Positions 61,984 to 64,000 of a stretch of 64,000 nt of DNA are shown in pieces. The stretch lies in the NCBI GenBank assembly GCA_964591275.1, contig CAZQAE010000003.1:62001-126000 (forward strand), in the 5' to 3' direction. Made by a program: the position numbers and the translations under genes. The notes below the pieces were generated by a model, which was not told the origin of the DNA, ran no database searches, and worked only from the letters and a program-made list of their open reading frames with translations. Position 1 is the first letter of the stretch; the number at the start of each line of letters is the position of its first letter. Source of the DNA: G963674685 sp964591275. Its GTDB lineage: Bacteria; Lernaellota; Lernaellaia; JACKCT01.

Positions 61984-63720
61984 ATGCCCATTAAGCATAA
62001 TCATTTGCCGGCCACACCCGATGAAGTCCGCAAAAGAGGATGGGATGTCCTCGACATTATCCTCGTGACCGGCGACGCGCACGTGGATCATCCCACCTTC
62101 CCCGCCGCGCTGCTGGGAAGGGTTCTGGAATCGGCGGGATTTCGCGTCGGAGTCATTTCCCGCCCGGAATTTCAAACGCCGAAAGACATGGAACGGCTCG
62201 GTTTGCCCAGACTTTTTTTCGGCGTGACCGCCGGGAGCCTGGACTCCATGGTGGGAAATTACACGGCGCTCAAAAAGTGGCGCTCAGATGACCCCTACGC
62301 GCCGGGTGGAAAGGCGGGGGGCCGACCGGACCGCGCTCTGACCGTCTATTGCAACCTCATTCGCCGGGCCTTCGGAAAGTCGGCTTTCATCGTGGCGGGT
62401 GGATTGGAAGCGAGCCTGCGCCGCTTTGCGCATTATGATTATTGGAGCGACAGCGTCAGGCGATCTATTTTGATGGACTGCGGCGCGGATGTGCTCGTGA
62501 GCGGAATGGGCGAAGGGCCGATCGTCGAGATGGCCCGCCGGCTCAGTCGGCTTTTGGAAGATAACCCGGACCTGGCCGAAGCGAGGCAGTCGGGCCGACG
62601 CGTGAACGCCGCAGCGCAGGTTCGCGCCGTGCATGACGTTAGAGGCGTGGTCTATCGCGAATCAAAAAACCTGCCCGAGCCGACAAAGGGCGTAGCGCTG
62701 CCCACCACTGAAGAAGTTGCGGAAAATCGGGAGAGTCACGCCAAGGCGCACCAGATCGCGCAACAAAAAGGCGACGGGATTTTATGGCAGGACTGCTCGG
62801 GAATGCGAATCATCGCCAACCCGGCGTGGCCGCCGCTGACGACGCAGGAACTGGACCAGGTATACGCCCTGTCCTTCACGCGGAACGTCCATTTCACGCA
62901 AAATGACAAGAGGGTTCCCGCGCTGGAGCAGGTGCGTTTTGCGGTGACGACGCACCGGGGATGCGTGGGCGGATGCGCGTTTTGCGCCATCGGCGCGCAT
63001 CAGGGCAAAACTGTTTCCAGCCGTTCGCCGGCGTCGGTTTTTGCGGAACTAAAACGCATCGTCGCGCACCCGGAATTTCGCGGCACGATCACGGACCTGG
63101 GCGGTCCGACAGCCAATATGTACGAAACCTCATGCGCTCAAAAAAGCCGCTGTGAGCGCCCGTCATGCCTTTGGCCGACAATGTGCCGCAACCTGCGCTC
63201 CGATTCAACTGCGTACCTGAACCTGCTGCAAGAAGCCGCAAAGACGCTCGGCGTCAAGCATTTGTTCGTGACCACGGGAATCCGCACGGACTTGGCGGTC
63301 AAGTCGAAAGCTCTTGTCCGGGAATTGGCAAAACACCGCACCAGCGGACTGATGAAGGTTGCGCCCGAGCACATATCGCCGCCGGTTTTGACGCTGATGA
63401 GAAAACCGCCGGTGGACAGTTTTTTAGAATTTCTGGAGATGCACCGCCGCTACTCGGCGGAAGCGGGCCGTAAGCAATACGTGGTTCCATATCTCATGGC
63501 CGCGCATCCCGGCAGCCGGATGGAGGACATGGAAAAATTGCGTGAATTTATGAAGACGCACAACCTGCGCGCGGAGCAGTGCCAGATTTTCACACCGACG
63601 CCAGGGACCGCCGCGACGGTCATGTACGCCACCGGCCTTGATCCCGCCACAATGAAGCCTGTCTTCGTGGAAAAAGACCCCCGCCGCAAGCAGATGCAAA
63701 AAGACAAAATTTTATTTTAG
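61984..63720 (+). CDS. YgiQ family radical SAM protein (UPF0313)
   Basis: The protein is 578 aa. N-terminal region DIILVTGDAHVDHPTFPAAL and PRLFFGVTAGSLDSMVGNYT, then radical SAM motif GCVGGCAFCAIGAHQGK (CxxxCxxC). TDLGGPTANMY and YLMAAHPGSRMEDM follow, all characteristic of YgiQ. The function of this widespread family is still unknown. The length matches the short form of the family. Confidence 0.92.
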   Translation: MPIKHNHLPATPDEVRKRGWDVLDIILVTGDAHVDHPTFPAALLGRVLESAGFRVGVISRPEFQTPKDMERLGLPRLFFGVTAGSLDSMVGNYTALKKWRSDDPYAPGGKAGGRPDRALTVYCNLIRRAFGKSAFIVAGGLEASLRRFAHYDYWSDSVRRSILMDCGADVLVSGMGEGPIVEMARRLSRLLEDNPDLAEARQSGRRVNAAAQVRAVHDVRGVVYRESKNLPEPTKGVALPTTEEVAENRESHAKAHQIAQQKGDGILWQDCSGMRIIANPAWPPLTTQELDQVYALSFTRNVHFTQNDKRVPALEQVRFAVTTHRGCVGGCAFCAIGAHQGKTVSSRSPASVFAELKRIVAHPEFRGTITDLGGPTANMYETSCAQKSRCERPSCLWPTMCRNLRSDSTAYLNLLQEAAKTLGVKHLFVTTGIRTDLAVKSKALVRELAKHRTSGLMKVAPEHISPPVLTLMRKPPVDSFLEFLEMHRRYSAEAGRKQYVVPYLMAAHPGSRMEDMEKLREFMKTHNLRAEQCQIFTPTPGTAATVMYATGLDPATMKPVFVEKDPRRKQMQKDKILF

Positions 63721-63855
63721 AAAATAATGCCCCACAACATGAGAGCTATAAAAAGGCACTAGAATTCACAGATCGATTGCTTTCAAAACTGCATAAATCA
63801 AATTAGCACTCAAAGCGGGAAAAACCATATGCTCATATGAAAAGTGAGCGGGATT

Positions 63856-64000
63856 TACGTGGATTCAACGCAAAAATGCGGCGATGCCAAAGGCGTCGCC
63901 TCAATATGTTTGCCTGGCGTGAGTAGCGGGATGTCATGCCGCAGGCAAATGGCCGCGATGAGCGCATCCGTCGCAGGGATTCTTTTTCCCTTTGCGCGCA
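63856..64000 (-). CDS. PIN-domain (VapC-like) toxin, C-terminal part only
   Basis: The frame is open from the window edge to TAA at 63856-63858. About 47 residues are visible: RIPATDALIAAICLRHDIPL, then LLTPGKHIEATPLASPH. ATDALIAA and the later LLT are the third and fourth acidic/Thr motifs of PIN/VapC nucleases. The antitoxin and first half lie beyond the window. Confidence 0.65.

Noticed and set aside
1..64000. tRNA, rRNA or CRISPR loci
   Set aside because: I looked for GTTCGAATC-type T arms and repeat-spacer patterns and found none I could support by eye; a tRNAscan run could still find one.

Overview
The window is 64 kb of moderately GC-rich bacterial DNA, densely coding, with two scaffold gaps (100 N at 4626-4725 and 10 N at 60246-60255), so it is probably a metagenome or draft scaffold. 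The host looks Gram-negative and related to the former Deltaproteobacteria. The evidence is an OmpA-type lipoprotein, an outer-membrane barrel, lipobox lipoproteins, a Bat operon, a sigma-54 activator, a receiver-PATAN-J-domain-TPR protein, and many lipoproteins with long Asp-rich or Thr-rich linkers. It decodes UGA as selenocysteine in at least one gene (HesB-like, 17612-17968). The lineage is inferred from this gene content; no 16S or tRNA gene is present.

Layout. 1-5 kb: two tandem paralogous secreted propeller/Cys-rich proteins, a YD-like Cys-repeat lipoprotein and a small haem-motif lipoprotein broken by the first gap. 5-9 kb: a Wzz/GumC-type co-polymerase with a small membrane partner, a NYN/YacP-like nuclease and an SGNH hydrolase. 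8.9-15.3 kb: a six-gene Bat operon with overlapping stops and starts. 15.5-16.1 kb: an IS200-type transposase between 45-bp inverted repeats. 16.3-18.3 kb: galactokinase, divergent from the selenoprotein and a SEC-C protein. 18.3-21.1 kb: two surface lipoproteins sharing one leader. 21.2-25.5 kb: a radical SAM / Wzt-like ABC ATPase / radical SAM cassette bounded by inverted repeats. 25.6-31.2 kb: envelope and secreted proteins plus a receiver-like protein. 31.2-37.4 kb: nadC, birA, coaX, two lipoproteins, bioA and nagB. 37.5-40.2 kb: SurA-like protein, DUF58 protein and RecO. 40.2-45.3 kb: a tandemly duplicated SGNH-MBOAT-37-aa-microprotein cassette, with one MBOAT interrupted by TGA. 45.3-58.9 kb: rlmB, a pseudopilin, SurA-like lipoprotein, barrel, transaldolase, the 949-aa J-domain protein, TPR proteins, an Fe-S protein, an SCP2-like protein and an iron alcohol dehydrogenase. 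59-64 kb: a gapped Asp-rich lipoprotein, a sigma-54 activator, a broken SnoaL gene, a YgiQ-like radical SAM protein and a partial PIN/VapC gene.

Two themes stand out. First, cell-surface proteins fall into two groups: lipobox proteins with the Asp-rich stretch right after the lipidated Cys, and signal-peptidase-I proteins that carry their acidic or Cys-rich stalk at the C terminus and end in a Cys cluster (GGCCGCE, GGACCACE, SGCCG). That suggests an undescribed C-terminal anchoring or sorting signal. Second, polysaccharide assembly and decoration is heavily represented (Wzz-like protein, Wzt-like ATPase, three SGNH proteins, two MBOATs), including two 37-aa membrane proteins encoded directly after the MBOAT genes.
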